NCBI GenBank assembly: GCA_902497025.1
Contig: CABVDJ010000038.1
Span: 1-17,887, forward strand
DNA: 17,887 nt
Source of the DNA: an uncultured Collinsella sp.
GTDB taxonomy: Bacteria > Actinomycetota > Coriobacteriia > Coriobacteriales > Coriobacteriaceae
Reading direction: 5' to 3'
The translations under genes and the position numbers were made by a program. The notes below the pieces were generated by a model that had not been told where the DNA came from, did no database searches, and saw only the letters and a list, made by a program, of their open reading frames with translations. Positions 7,299 to 14,167 of this stretch are shown piece after piece (the first letter of the stretch is position 1; each line of letters begins with the position of its first letter).

Positions 7299-8444
7299 AT
7301 GGACCTTGCTGACATTCGCCAGGCCATCGATGGCATCGACACCACGCTCCTCAACAGTTTTGTCGAGCGCATGGACATTGCCACCGAGGTCGCCAAGTCA
7401 AAAATCGAGATGGGCAAGGCCGTCTTCGACCCCGCCCGCGAGCGCTCCAAGCTCAACAACCTTGCCGGCCGCGCTCCCGAGCGCTACGAGGCGCAGACCA
7501 TCACGCTGTTCCGCCTCCTCATGAGCATGAGCAAGGCCGAGCAGCAGCGCTATATCAACGAGATCAATGGCATCACGGTCTCGCAGAAGGCCCACGCCAC
7601 TGCCGAGGCCTTCGACACGCCCTTTCCCCAGACAGCCAGCGTCGCCTGCCAGGGTGTTGAGGGCGCCTACAGCCAGATCGCCGCGTGCAAACTCTTCGAC
7701 GTGCCCGATATCGCGTTCTTCGAGACCTTCGAAGGTGTCATGCGCGCCGTGCGCGACGGCTTCTGCGAGTTTGGCGTACTGCCCATCGAAAACTCCACCG
7801 CGGGCTCGGTCAACGCGGTCTACGACCTACTCGCGCAGTTCGACTTCCACATTGTGCGCTCGCTGCGCCTTAAGATCGACCACAACCTGCTCGTCAAGCC
7901 TGGCACCAAGCTACAGGATGTTCGTGAGGTCTATAGCCACGGTCAGGCCATCGCACAATGCGCGGGCTTTATCGAGGCGCACGATCTGCACGCCCACAAG
8001 TATCTCAACACGGCTATGTCGGCCGAGATGGTCGCCAACTCCAAGCGCACCGACGTCGCCGCCATCGCCTCGCACAGTTGCGCGGCGCTCTACGGTCTGG
8101 AGGTGCTGGAGCCCAATATCCAGGACTCGGACAACAACTACACGCGCTTCGTCGTCATCAGCCGCGAGCCGCGCGTCTACCCCGGCGCCAACCGTACCTC
8201 GCTCATGATCACCACGGCCAACGAACCGGGCGCCCTCTATCGCGTGCTCGAGCGCTTCTATGCGCTCAACATCAACCTCATCAAGCTCGAGAGCCGCCCC
8301 ATCCCCGGTCGCGACTTTGAGTTTATGTTCTACTTTGACCTGGACTGCCCCTTTGGCAGCAAGGCGCTCGACGACCTACTCGATTCCATCGATGACGTGT
8401 GCGAGAGCTTCACCTACTTTGGCAGCTACACGGAGGTGCTCTAG
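7299..8444 (+). CDS. pheA: Bifunctional chorismate mutase / prephenate dehydratase with ACT domain (P-protein)
   Basis: It rearranges chorismate to prephenate and dehydrates prephenate to phenylpyruvate. The 381 residues comprise three parts. The first is an AroQ-type chorismate mutase helical bundle (about 1-90; RQAIDGID, Lys35 region and DPARER at 44-49). The second is a prephenate dehydratase domain (about 112-290; IENSTAGSV at 163-171 and catalytic YTRF at 281-284). The third is an ACT domain (about 300-375; EPGAL and ESRP at 331-334), the usual site of phenylalanine feedback. The ATG at 7299 was chosen because AAAGGGG (7287-7293) precedes it; an in-frame GTG at 7284 would place that site inside the gene. 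The mutase activity also supplies prephenate to TyrA. The stop abuts the next gene. Confidence 0.95.
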   Translation: MDLADIRQAIDGIDTTLLNSFVERMDIATEVAKSKIEMGKAVFDPARERSKLNNLAGRAPERYEAQTITLFRLLMSMSKAEQQRYINEINGITVSQKAHATAEAFDTPFPQTASVACQGVEGAYSQIAACKLFDVPDIAFFETFEGVMRAVRDGFCEFGVLPIENSTAGSVNAVYDLLAQFDFHIVRSLRLKIDHNLLVKPGTKLQDVREVYSHGQAIAQCAGFIEAHDLHAHKYLNTAMSAEMVANSKRTDVAAIASHSCAALYGLEVLEPNIQDSDNNYTRFVVISREPRVYPGANRTSLMITTANEPGALYRVLERFYALNINLIKLESRPIPGRDFEFMFYFDLDCPFGSKALDDLLDSIDDVCESFTYFGSYTEVL

Positions 8445-9683
8445 ATGACTGACGTCGCCACGACCCGTCCCTACGGCGTGCTGGGCCGCGTGCTGGGCCA
8501 CAGCTACACCCCGACCATCTACAAGGAGCTCGCGGGGCTTGAGTACGTGCGTTTTGAGCGCGAGCCCGAAGACCTCGCGGCCTTTATGACCGGCGATGAG
8601 TGGGAGGGCACCAACGTGACCATCCCCTATAAGCGCGCCGTCATGGACTACCTGGACGAGCTGAGCCCGCTCGCCGAACGCATGGGCAACGTCAACACGA
8701 TCACGCATCTGCCCGATGGCCGTCTGCGCGGCGATAACACCGACTACTTCGGTTTCCAGTGCCTGGTCGAGGAGCTGGGTGTGGAGGTCGCCGGCAAGAA
8801 GGTCCTCGTGCTCGGAGCCACCGGAGGCGCCGGCACCACGGCAAGTATGGTGCTGGACGACCTGGGCGCGATCGTGGTGCCCGTGGGACGCACGAGCGAG
8901 GTCAACTACGACAACATCGCACAGCAGTCCGACGCCGCGCTGCTCGTCAACTGCACGCCTGCCGGTATGTTCCCCCACTGCCCCGACGCGCCTTGCACGC
9001 TCGAGGGCCTCGACGCGCTCGAGGGCGTCATCGATATCGTCTACAACCCCGCCCGCACGGGACTCATGCTCGAGGCCGAGCGTCGCGGCATCCCTTGCAT
9101 CGGCGGTTTGCTCATGCTTGTGGCCCAGGCGGCGCAAGCCGTCGAGCGCTATACCGGCCAGGTCACCCCGCGCGAGCGCATCCTGGACGTGACGGAGCGT
9201 CTTTCCCGCCATGAGCAGAACATTGCCCTGATCGGCATGCCGGGCTCGGGGAAAACCCGCGTAGGTGAGCAGATTGCCCTGCTCACCGGCCGCGAGCACA
9301 TCGACCTGGACCGCGCCCTCGAGAAGCGTCTGGGCATGCCTTGCGCCGACTTTATCGTCGAGCGCGGCGAGCCGGCCTTCCGCGAGCAGGAGACAGCGGC
9401 CCTGGCTGACATCTCCAGGCGCAGCGGCTTGGTGCTTTCCACCGGCGGCGGCGTCGTCACGCGAGACGAGAACTACCCGCTGCTGCACCAGAACAGTCAG
9501 ATTGTTATGCTCAACCGTAAGCTTGATAAGCTCGCCCACAAGGGACGCCCCATCACCGCCCGCGACGGTATCGACAAGCTGGCCGAGCAGCGCATGCCGC
9601 GCTACCGCGCCTGGGCCGACTACATCATCGACTCGCGCGACTGCGCAGCCAACACCGCCCACGCCCTCCTCGACACCCTCTAA
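8445..9683 (+). CDS. aroEK: Shikimate dehydrogenase-shikimate kinase fusion
   Basis: One 412-residue chain carries two successive activities: reduction of 3-dehydroshikimate to shikimate, then phosphorylation to shikimate 3-phosphate. The AroE part (about 1-250) has a shikimate-binding GHSYTP (18-23), NVTIPYK with catalytic Lys63, DNTD with Asp100, a glycine-rich GATGGAGTTA loop (124-133), the GRTSEVNY cofactor loop and LMLVAQA with Gln228. The AroK part (about 258-412) has Walker A GMPGSGKT (264-271), DLD (287-289), FREQE with Arg313, STGGG (332-336) and the lid GRPI (367-370). All key residues of both halves are present and no stop or frameshift lies between them. The ATG follows the pheA stop immediately. 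Confidence 0.95.
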   Translation: MTDVATTRPYGVLGRVLGHSYTPTIYKELAGLEYVRFEREPEDLAAFMTGDEWEGTNVTIPYKRAVMDYLDELSPLAERMGNVNTITHLPDGRLRGDNTDYFGFQCLVEELGVEVAGKKVLVLGATGGAGTTASMVLDDLGAIVVPVGRTSEVNYDNIAQQSDAALLVNCTPAGMFPHCPDAPCTLEGLDALEGVIDIVYNPARTGLMLEAERRGIPCIGGLLMLVAQAAQAVERYTGQVTPRERILDVTERLSRHEQNIALIGMPGSGKTRVGEQIALLTGREHIDLDRALEKRLGMPCADFIVERGEPAFREQETAALADISRRSGLVLSTGGGVVTRDENYPLLHQNSQIVMLNRKLDKLAHKGRPITARDGIDKLAEQRMPRYRAWADYIIDSRDCAANTAHALLDTL

Positions 9684-9721
9684 ACCACCACAAAGGGGAC
9701 AGGCACCTTTGTGGTGGTTTT
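9682..9721 (+). terminator. Perfect 15-bp inverted repeat between aroEK and aroQ (terminator or REP-like element)
   Basis: Bases 9682-9696 pair without mismatch to 9706-9720 around a 9-nt loop, followed by only a short T run (9718-9721). The 5' arm overlaps the aroEK stop codon. The centre reads GGGGACAGGCACC, a core I recall from dispersed REP-like palindromes in several bacteria; that link is from memory. It could stop or reduce transcription into aroQ, or stabilise the upstream 3' end. Confidence 0.6.
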
Positions 9722-9771
9722 ACACTCCGCCGCACCGTCGCACCGCCCGCCCAACCGCAAAGGAAGCAACC

Positions 9772-10209
9772 ATGAAAGCTCTCGTCATCAACGGACCCAA
9801 CCTCAACATGCTCGGCATACGAGAGCCGGGCATCTACGGCAGCGACAACTACGACCGCTTGATCCAGATCTGCAAGGAGGCCGGCGCCGCACAGGGCTTC
9901 AACGAGGTCGAGGTCTTCCAGTCCAACCACGAGGGCAGCATCGTCGACAAGATTCAGGAGGCATACGGCAAGGTCGACGGCATTGTCATCAACCCGGCGG
10001 CCTACACGCACACGAGCGTGGCGATCCTGGACGCCCTCAAGGCCGTAGCCATCCCCGCCGTCGAGGTCCACATCAGTGCCGTCGAGACGCGCGAGGACTT
10101 CCGCCAGGTGAGCTACGCACGCCTCGCCTGTTTCGCCACCATCACCGGCGAGGGCCTGCAGGGGTATGCACATGCGCTAGAGCTGTTGGAAGAGCATCTG
10201 GAAAAGTAA
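9772..10209 (+). CDS. aroQ: Type II 3-dehydroquinate dehydratase
   Basis: It dehydrates 3-dehydroquinate to 3-dehydroshikimate by the anti-elimination mechanism of the small dodecameric class. The 145 residues have NGPNLNMLG (7-15), Arg17, PGIYG with catalytic Tyr22, QSNHEG (50-55), INPAAYTHTSVAI (73-85) and EVHIS with His100. The usual Asn after HLS is Ala103 here. AAGGA lies 8 nt before the ATG. It is the last gene of the array and the only one separated from it by a strong hairpin, so it may have lower or independent expression; no clear promoter was found in the 88-nt gap. Confidence 0.95.
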   Translation: MKALVINGPNLNMLGIREPGIYGSDNYDRLIQICKEAGAAQGFNEVEVFQSNHEGSIVDKIQEAYGKVDGIVINPAAYTHTSVAILDALKAVAIPAVEVHISAVETREDFRQVSYARLACFATITGEGLQGYAHALELLEEHLEK

Positions 10210-10271
10210 AATGCCAACCCCAACAAACAGCAGCGGCTTGCTCGCGCTCGGCTTCAGCAGCATACAAGATG

Positions 10272-10304
10272 AAAAAAGCCCAGACCACCAAGCGGTCCGG
10301 GCTT
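10272..10304 (-). terminator. Terminator of tRNA-Arg(TCT), possibly also acting on the aromatic operon
   Basis: 10304-10294 pairs with 10286-10276 (11 positions, one mismatch, 7-nt loop). Six A on the plus strand (10272-10277) give a T-tract only for minus-strand transcripts. No other hairpin with a T-tract was seen after aroQ, so plus-strand transcription may end here inefficiently or by convergence. Confidence 0.75.
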
Positions 10305-10313
10305 AATAAACGA

Positions 10314-10390
10314 TGGTGCTCCATGGCGGATTCGAACCGTCGACCTTGGGATTAGAAGTCCCCTGCTCTATCCAACTGAGCTAATGGAGC
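10314..10390 (-). tRNA. tRNA-Arg, anticodon TCT, CCA encoded
   Basis: On the minus strand the acceptor GCTCCAT pairs fully with ATGGAGC; the D-stem is GCTC/GAGC. The anticodon stem GGGGA/TCCCA surrounds the loop CTTCTAA, giving anticodon TCT (reads AGA). The T-arm is GACGG-TTCGAAT-CCGCC. Discriminator A (10317) and CCA (10316-10314) are encoded. Two imperfections are visible: a G-A at the top of the anticodon stem and an A-C in the T-stem. A TATAAT at 10442-10437 lies about 47 nt upstream without a convincing -35, so it may be co-transcribed with the ABC genes. Confidence 0.93.
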
Positions 10391-10444
10391 AAATAACCAC
10401 ACGCCCAAGCAAGCGCAAGCCTGTCGGGCGCAAGTAATTATAAC

Positions 10445-11212
10445 CTAGTTGAACTGCTCGCGGTACGCCTTGCAGACCTCATCAACCGGGCCGTCCATGC
10501 GAAGGTCACCCTTCTCAATCCAGACAGCACGCTGGCAAATGCGTTCAACCTGCTCCATGGAGTGCGAAACGAACAGGACCGTCACGTCGCCGCTCTGGAT
10601 AAAGTGCTGAATACGAGCCTCACACTTCTGCTGGAAGAACACGTCACCGACAGACAGCGTCTCGTCAACAATCAGAATATCAGGCTCGGTAATCGTGGCG
10701 ATAGCAAAGGCGATACGCGCGACCATGCCCGAGGAGAAGTTCTTGAGCGGCATGTCGACAAAGTTTTGCAGCTCAGCGAACTCGATAATGCCGTCAAAGT
10801 TGGCGTCGATGAACTCCTTGGTATAGCCGAGCAGCGCGCCGTTTAGATAAATGTTCTCGCGCGCCGTCAGCTCGGGGTCAAAGCCAGCGCCAAGCTCAAT
10901 CAGCGGTGCGATGTTGCCATGAACCTTAACGCTGCCCTCGCTGGGCTCGAGCACGCCGGCGATAATCTTGAGCATCGTAGACTTGCCGGAACCATTGGTG
11001 CCCACCAGGCCCACGACCTCGCCGCGATGAATATCAAACGAGATATGCTTGAGCGCCCTAAACTCCTCAAAGAACAGCTCATGCTTGGCAAGCTTAATGA
11101 AATACTCCTTGAGGTTGGTCAGCGACTCGGACGCCATGTTAAAGATCATGGTGACGTCGTCGACCTCGACAGCCAGAGGCTGCTCGCTGTAATCAACAAC
11201 AGATTCAGTCAT
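10445..11212 (-). CDS. Polysaccharide/teichoic acid ABC exporter, ATP-binding subunit (Wzt/TagH-like)
   Basis: It is the ATPase that drives export of an undecaprenyl-linked glycan through the membrane partner encoded just upstream. The 255 residues show Walker A GTNGSGKST (71-79), the ELGAGFDPELTARENIYLNG stretch typical of this subfamily (106-125), signature FSSGM (159-163), Walker B DILIVDE (178-184) and the switch His217. There is no C-terminal carbohydrate-binding domain as in O-antigen Wzt proteins that recognise a modified chain end, so it is the short form. ATG at 11212 was preferred over the adjacent GTG at 11215 because AAGGAG sits 7 nt upstream of it. Eleven bases separate it from the permease stop. 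The cargo is unknown. Confidence 0.92.
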   Translation of the reverse strand: MTESVVDYSEQPLAVEVDDVTMIFNMASESLTNLKEYFIKLAKHELFFEEFRALKHISFDIHRGEVVGLVGTNGSGKSTMLKIIAGVLEPSEGSVKVHGNIAPLIELGAGFDPELTARENIYLNGALLGYTKEFIDANFDGIIEFAELQNFVDMPLKNFSSGMVARIAFAIATITEPDILIVDETLSVGDVFFQQKCEARIQHFIQSGDVTVLFVSHSMEQVERICQRAVWIEKGDLRMDGPVDEVCKAYREQFN

Positions 11213-11223
11213 CACAGCACTCC

Positions 11224-12069
11224 TTAGATGTAGAGGATGAACTTACGCTCGGACTTATGGAACACGGTATAGCCAATAACAAGCGCAAGAACCGCCCAAG
11301 CAACGCACATACCAAGCGTCAAGAACGAGGGCGTGGTCTGGAACAGGAAGATATCGCGCATGAACTGCAGGTAGTTGTACATGGGGTTCGCATAGACCAG
11401 GATGCGCACGATATGGGGCATTTGCGCAACGAAGTCGGTCGTCCAGAAGATAGGCGTGATATAGGTCCAAGCAGTGATGACGACGCTCCACAGATGCATA
11501 ACGTCGCGGAAGAAGACGGTGAGCGCCGAGAGCATCATACCCAGGCCCATGCAGAAGCACATAAGCAAGAACAGGCAGACAGGCAGAAGAATAAGGTGCC
11601 ACGAAGGCATAACGCGGAACCACAGCATAACGATGGCAACAGCAACCAGCGAGAAGGCAAAGTTGACCAGCGAGAAGAGCACCTTCTGTACCGGGAAGAC
11701 CCAGCGGTGAACCTTGACCTTCTTGAGCAGCGGAGCCGCACCCACGATCGACGTCAGCGCCTGGTTCGTAGACTCGGACATGACGGCAAAGGTAACGTTA
11801 CCCACGATCAAGTACAGCGGGTACATCTCGGGCGTAATAGAGCCGTTGCGACCCTGGGCAAAAATCGTCGAGAACACGATGGCCATGACGATCATCATCA
11901 GCAGCGGGTTGAGCACCGACCATGCGACGCCCAGAACGCTACGACGATACTTGATCTTAAAATCCTTGGTAACCAGCTGACGAAGGATAAACACGTCCTT
12001 CTCAAATTCGTTCTTAGCAAACGTCGCAGGCAGACTGCGAGTTTCTTGTTGCTTTGTCTGATCCGACAC
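11224..12069 (-). CDS. Polysaccharide ABC exporter, permease subunit (ABC-2 type, Wzm/TagG-like)
   Basis: The integral membrane half of the exporter, 281 residues. After a short cytosolic N-terminus comes the family pattern LRQLVTKDFKIKYRRSVLG, then about six hydrophobic segments (roughly 50-72, 84-108, 128-150, 158-185, 192-210 and 250-270). FFRDVMHL (186-193) and ITPIFW (204-209) are typical landmarks. The GTG start at 12069 has AAAGGAG 8 nt upstream; upstream in-frame starts lack such a site. It is the first gene of the pair, transcribed away from the glycosyltransferase cluster. Confidence 0.92.
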   Translation of the reverse strand: MSDQTKQQETRSLPATFAKNEFEKDVFILRQLVTKDFKIKYRRSVLGVAWSVLNPLLMMIVMAIVFSTIFAQGRNGSITPEMYPLYLIVGNVTFAVMSESTNQALTSIVGAAPLLKKVKVHRWVFPVQKVLFSLVNFAFSLVAVAIVMLWFRVMPSWHLILLPVCLFLLMCFCMGLGMMLSALTVFFRDVMHLWSVVITAWTYITPIFWTTDFVAQMPHIVRILVYANPMYNYLQFMRDIFLFQTTPSFLTLGMCVAWAVLALVIGYTVFHKSERKFILYI

Positions 12070-12108
12070 GGATGCAACTCCTTTACTCGTAATCGTTGAC
12101 AAACGAAC

Positions 12109-12114
12109 AGTATA
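12109..12114 (-). promoter_or_regulatory. Candidate -10 box for the ABC exporter genes
   Basis: On the minus strand TATACT lies about 40 nt upstream of the permease GTG, matching five of six consensus bases. No good -35 hexamer was found at 16-18 nt. It is the only clear AT-rich box in the divergent intergenic region facing this way. Confidence 0.35.
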
Positions 12115-12170
12115 GACCCGACACGCAAGCAAACGAATCGCGCAACAAAACTGGAGAACTAACCCACATC

Positions 12171-12199
12171 TTAGGATGCCAAGCCCAAACGGCTATACT
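12171..12199 (+). promoter_or_regulatory. Candidate promoter of the glycosyltransferase-yfhO cluster
   Basis: TTAGGA (12171-12176) and TATACT (12194-12199) are 17 nt apart. The -10 matches five of six consensus bases; the -35 is weak. The expected start near 12206 leaves a leader of about 24 nt containing AAGGAG before the GTG at 12230. Confidence 0.45.
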
Positions 12200-12229
12200 T
12201 TCATGGATTGAATGTATAAGGAGCATTGA

Positions 12230-13192
12230 GTGAATTCTGAATCCATCGCCGTCATCATCCCCTGCTACAACGAAGCGCTCACGATCGGTAAGGTCGTCGA
12301 CGACTTTCACCGCGAGCTTCCGCAGGCGACGGTCTATGTCTATGACAACAACTCGTCGGACGAGACTTCCCACATCGCAGCAGAGCATGGCGCGACGGTC
12401 CGCTTTGAGCCGCGTCAGGGTAAAGGCAACGTCTGCCGCCAAATGTTTCGCGACATCGACGCCGATTGCTACCTGATGGTCGACGGAGACGACACCTACC
12501 CCGCCGAGGCGGCCAAAGCCCTCTGCGAGCCTATCCTCAACGGCACGGCCGATATGACCGTAGGCGACCGCCTTTCCAACGGCACCTACGCCGAGGAAAA
12601 CAAGCGTGCCTTCCACGGCTTTGGCAACAATCTGGTCCGCGCCATGATCAAATGGATCTACGGCTACAGCTTCGATGACGTCATGACCGGTTACCGCGCC
12701 ATGAGCCGCCCATTCGTCAAAACCTTCCCCGTGCTTTCCGAGGGCTTTCAGATCGAAACCGAGCTCTCGATTCACGCCGTCGACCACCGCTGGCGCATCA
12801 AAGATGTACCCATCGAGTACCGCGACCGTCCCGAGGGCTCCGAGTCCAAACTCAACACCGTCAGCGATGGCATTAAAGTCGTCGCGATGATCGGCACGCT
12901 GTTCAAGGACTACCGCCCGCTGAAGTTCTTCAGCCTCGTCGCGCTTCTGTTTGCGGTGATCGGCCTCGCCCTGGGAATGCCCATCGTTGTTGAGTATTTC
13001 CAGACCGGCCTCGTTCCGCGCTTCCCCACCGCCATGCTCGCCGCGTCGTTTATGTTCCTGTGCGGTCTGAGCCTTGCAACCGGATTCATCCTCGATTCCG
13101 TGGCGAAGGTCGAAAAAAAGCAGTGGGAAGTTAACGTGTACAGCAAATACGCTTTCGATGACTATCGCAGCGACAAAACGAACGAGAGGTAA
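12230..13192 (+). CDS. Membrane-anchored family 2 glycosyltransferase
   Basis: A 320-residue glycosyltransferase of the dolichyl-phosphate mannose synthase-like GT2 group, expected to move a sugar from a nucleotide donor to a lipid phosphate on the cytosolic face. Visible: IIPCYNEALTIG (9-20), a nucleotide-binding DNNSSDET (39-46), and DGDDTYP (85-91) with the metal-binding Asp pair. The acceptor-region RPEGSESK is followed by two C-terminal hydrophobic segments (about 226-252 and 262-288). The GTG start has AAGGAG (12218-12223) 6 nt upstream. Six bases separate it from the next glycosyltransferase. The donor sugar cannot be told from the sequence. Confidence 0.9.
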   Translation: MNSESIAVIIPCYNEALTIGKVVDDFHRELPQATVYVYDNNSSDETSHIAAEHGATVRFEPRQGKGNVCRQMFRDIDADCYLMVDGDDTYPAEAAKALCEPILNGTADMTVGDRLSNGTYAEENKRAFHGFGNNLVRAMIKWIYGYSFDDVMTGYRAMSRPFVKTFPVLSEGFQIETELSIHAVDHRWRIKDVPIEYRDRPEGSESKLNTVSDGIKVVAMIGTLFKDYRPLKFFSLVALLFAVIGLALGMPIVVEYFQTGLVPRFPTAMLAASFMFLCGLSLATGFILDSVAKVEKKQWEVNVYSKYAFDDYRSDKTNER

Positions 13193-13198
13193 ATCGCC

Positions 13199-14167
13199 AT
13201 GCCGCTCATCTCCATCGTCGTTCCGTGCTTCAACGAGCAGGAATCGCTTCCGATCTTTCTCAAAGAGCTCGACGGCATCGTTCGCACCATGACCCAGCAA
13301 GACCCCGGCATCTCCTTTGAAGCCGTCCTCGTCGACGATGGCTCGGCAGACGCAACGCTCCCCGTCATGAAAGCCGAGGCCGCGGCATCGCATCCTTATC
13401 CCATTCATTGGTACTCCCTCTCGCGCAACTTTGGTAAAGAGGCGGCGCTGTTTGCCGGACTCCAGCATGCAAAGGGCGACTATGTCGCCACCATGGATGC
13501 CGACATGCAGGACCCGCCCTCGCTCCTGCCGCAAATGTACGAGATCCTACAAACCGAGGACTACGACAACGTCGCCACGCGCAGAACTACCCGCGAAGGC
13601 GAGCCTCCCATCAGGTCGTTCTGCGCCCGCATGTTCTACAAGATCATCAATCGCATTTCAAAGGCCGACATCGTCGACGGAGCTCGCGATTTTAGGCTCA
13701 TGAAGCGCCCCATGGTCAACGCCATCATCTCCATGGGCGAATACAACCGATTCTCTAAGGGCATTTACGGCTGGGTCGGCTTTAAAACCAAGTGGCTCCC
13801 TTACGTAAACGTCAACCGCGTTGCCGGCGAGACCAAGTGGAGCTTTTGGTCACTGCTCCTCTATTCCATCGATGGCATCGTCGCGTTCTCTACGGCGCCA
13901 CTCTCCCTTGCCGCCCTCACGGGCATCATATTCTGCCTCATCGCCATTCTGGGATTCATCGTTATCCTAGTCAAAACGCTTGTCTGGGGTGACCCCGTCG
14001 GCGGATGGCCCTCACTCGCCTGCCTCATTACGCTGTTTGGCGGCATGCAGCTTCTGTGCCTGGGAATTATCGGCGAATACCTGGCAAAGGCCTATCTGGA
14101 GACCAAGCGACGCCCCATCTATATCGTTCGCGAGTCCAACGAGGATTCTGATGATACGGTCCAATAA
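13199..14167 (+). CDS. GtrB/CsbB-like polyprenyl-phosphate glycosyltransferase (GT2)
   Basis: 322 residues. Expected to load a hexose or N-acetylhexosamine onto undecaprenyl phosphate. Motifs in order: VVPCFNEQESLP (7-18), DDGSADAT (46-53), the family-specific RNFGKEAAL (76-84), MDADMQDPP (99-107), the Arg-rich loop after DGARDFRLM, and the membrane-proximal GETKW. Two long C-terminal hydrophobic segments follow (about 230-262 and 270-300), as in GtrB and CsbB. It is distinct from the preceding glycosyltransferase, which lacks RNFGKEAAL. Its end overlaps the yfhO-like gene by 17 nt, implying coupled translation and a shared function. Confidence 0.93.
   Translation: MPLISIVVPCFNEQESLPIFLKELDGIVRTMTQQDPGISFEAVLVDDGSADATLPVMKAEAAASHPYPIHWYSLSRNFGKEAALFAGLQHAKGDYVATMDADMQDPPSLLPQMYEILQTEDYDNVATRRTTREGEPPIRSFCARMFYKIINRISKADIVDGARDFRLMKRPMVNAIISMGEYNRFSKGIYGWVGFKTKWLPYVNVNRVAGETKWSFWSLLLYSIDGIVAFSTAPLSLAALTGIIFCLIAILGFIVILVKTLVWGDPVGGWPSLACLITLFGGMQLLCLGIIGEYLAKAYLETKRRPIYIVRESNEDSDDTVQ

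Noticed and set aside
8376..9662. 428-codon minus-strand open frame opposite the aroE-aroK fusion
   Set aside because: Shadow of a real gene with intact catalytic motifs on the other strand; no motif in the antisense product.
13980..14150. 57-residue N-terminal extension of the YfhO-like protein
   Set aside because: It lies deep in the preceding glycosyltransferase frame and adds non-family sequence; the ATG at 14151 begins directly before the first membrane helix.
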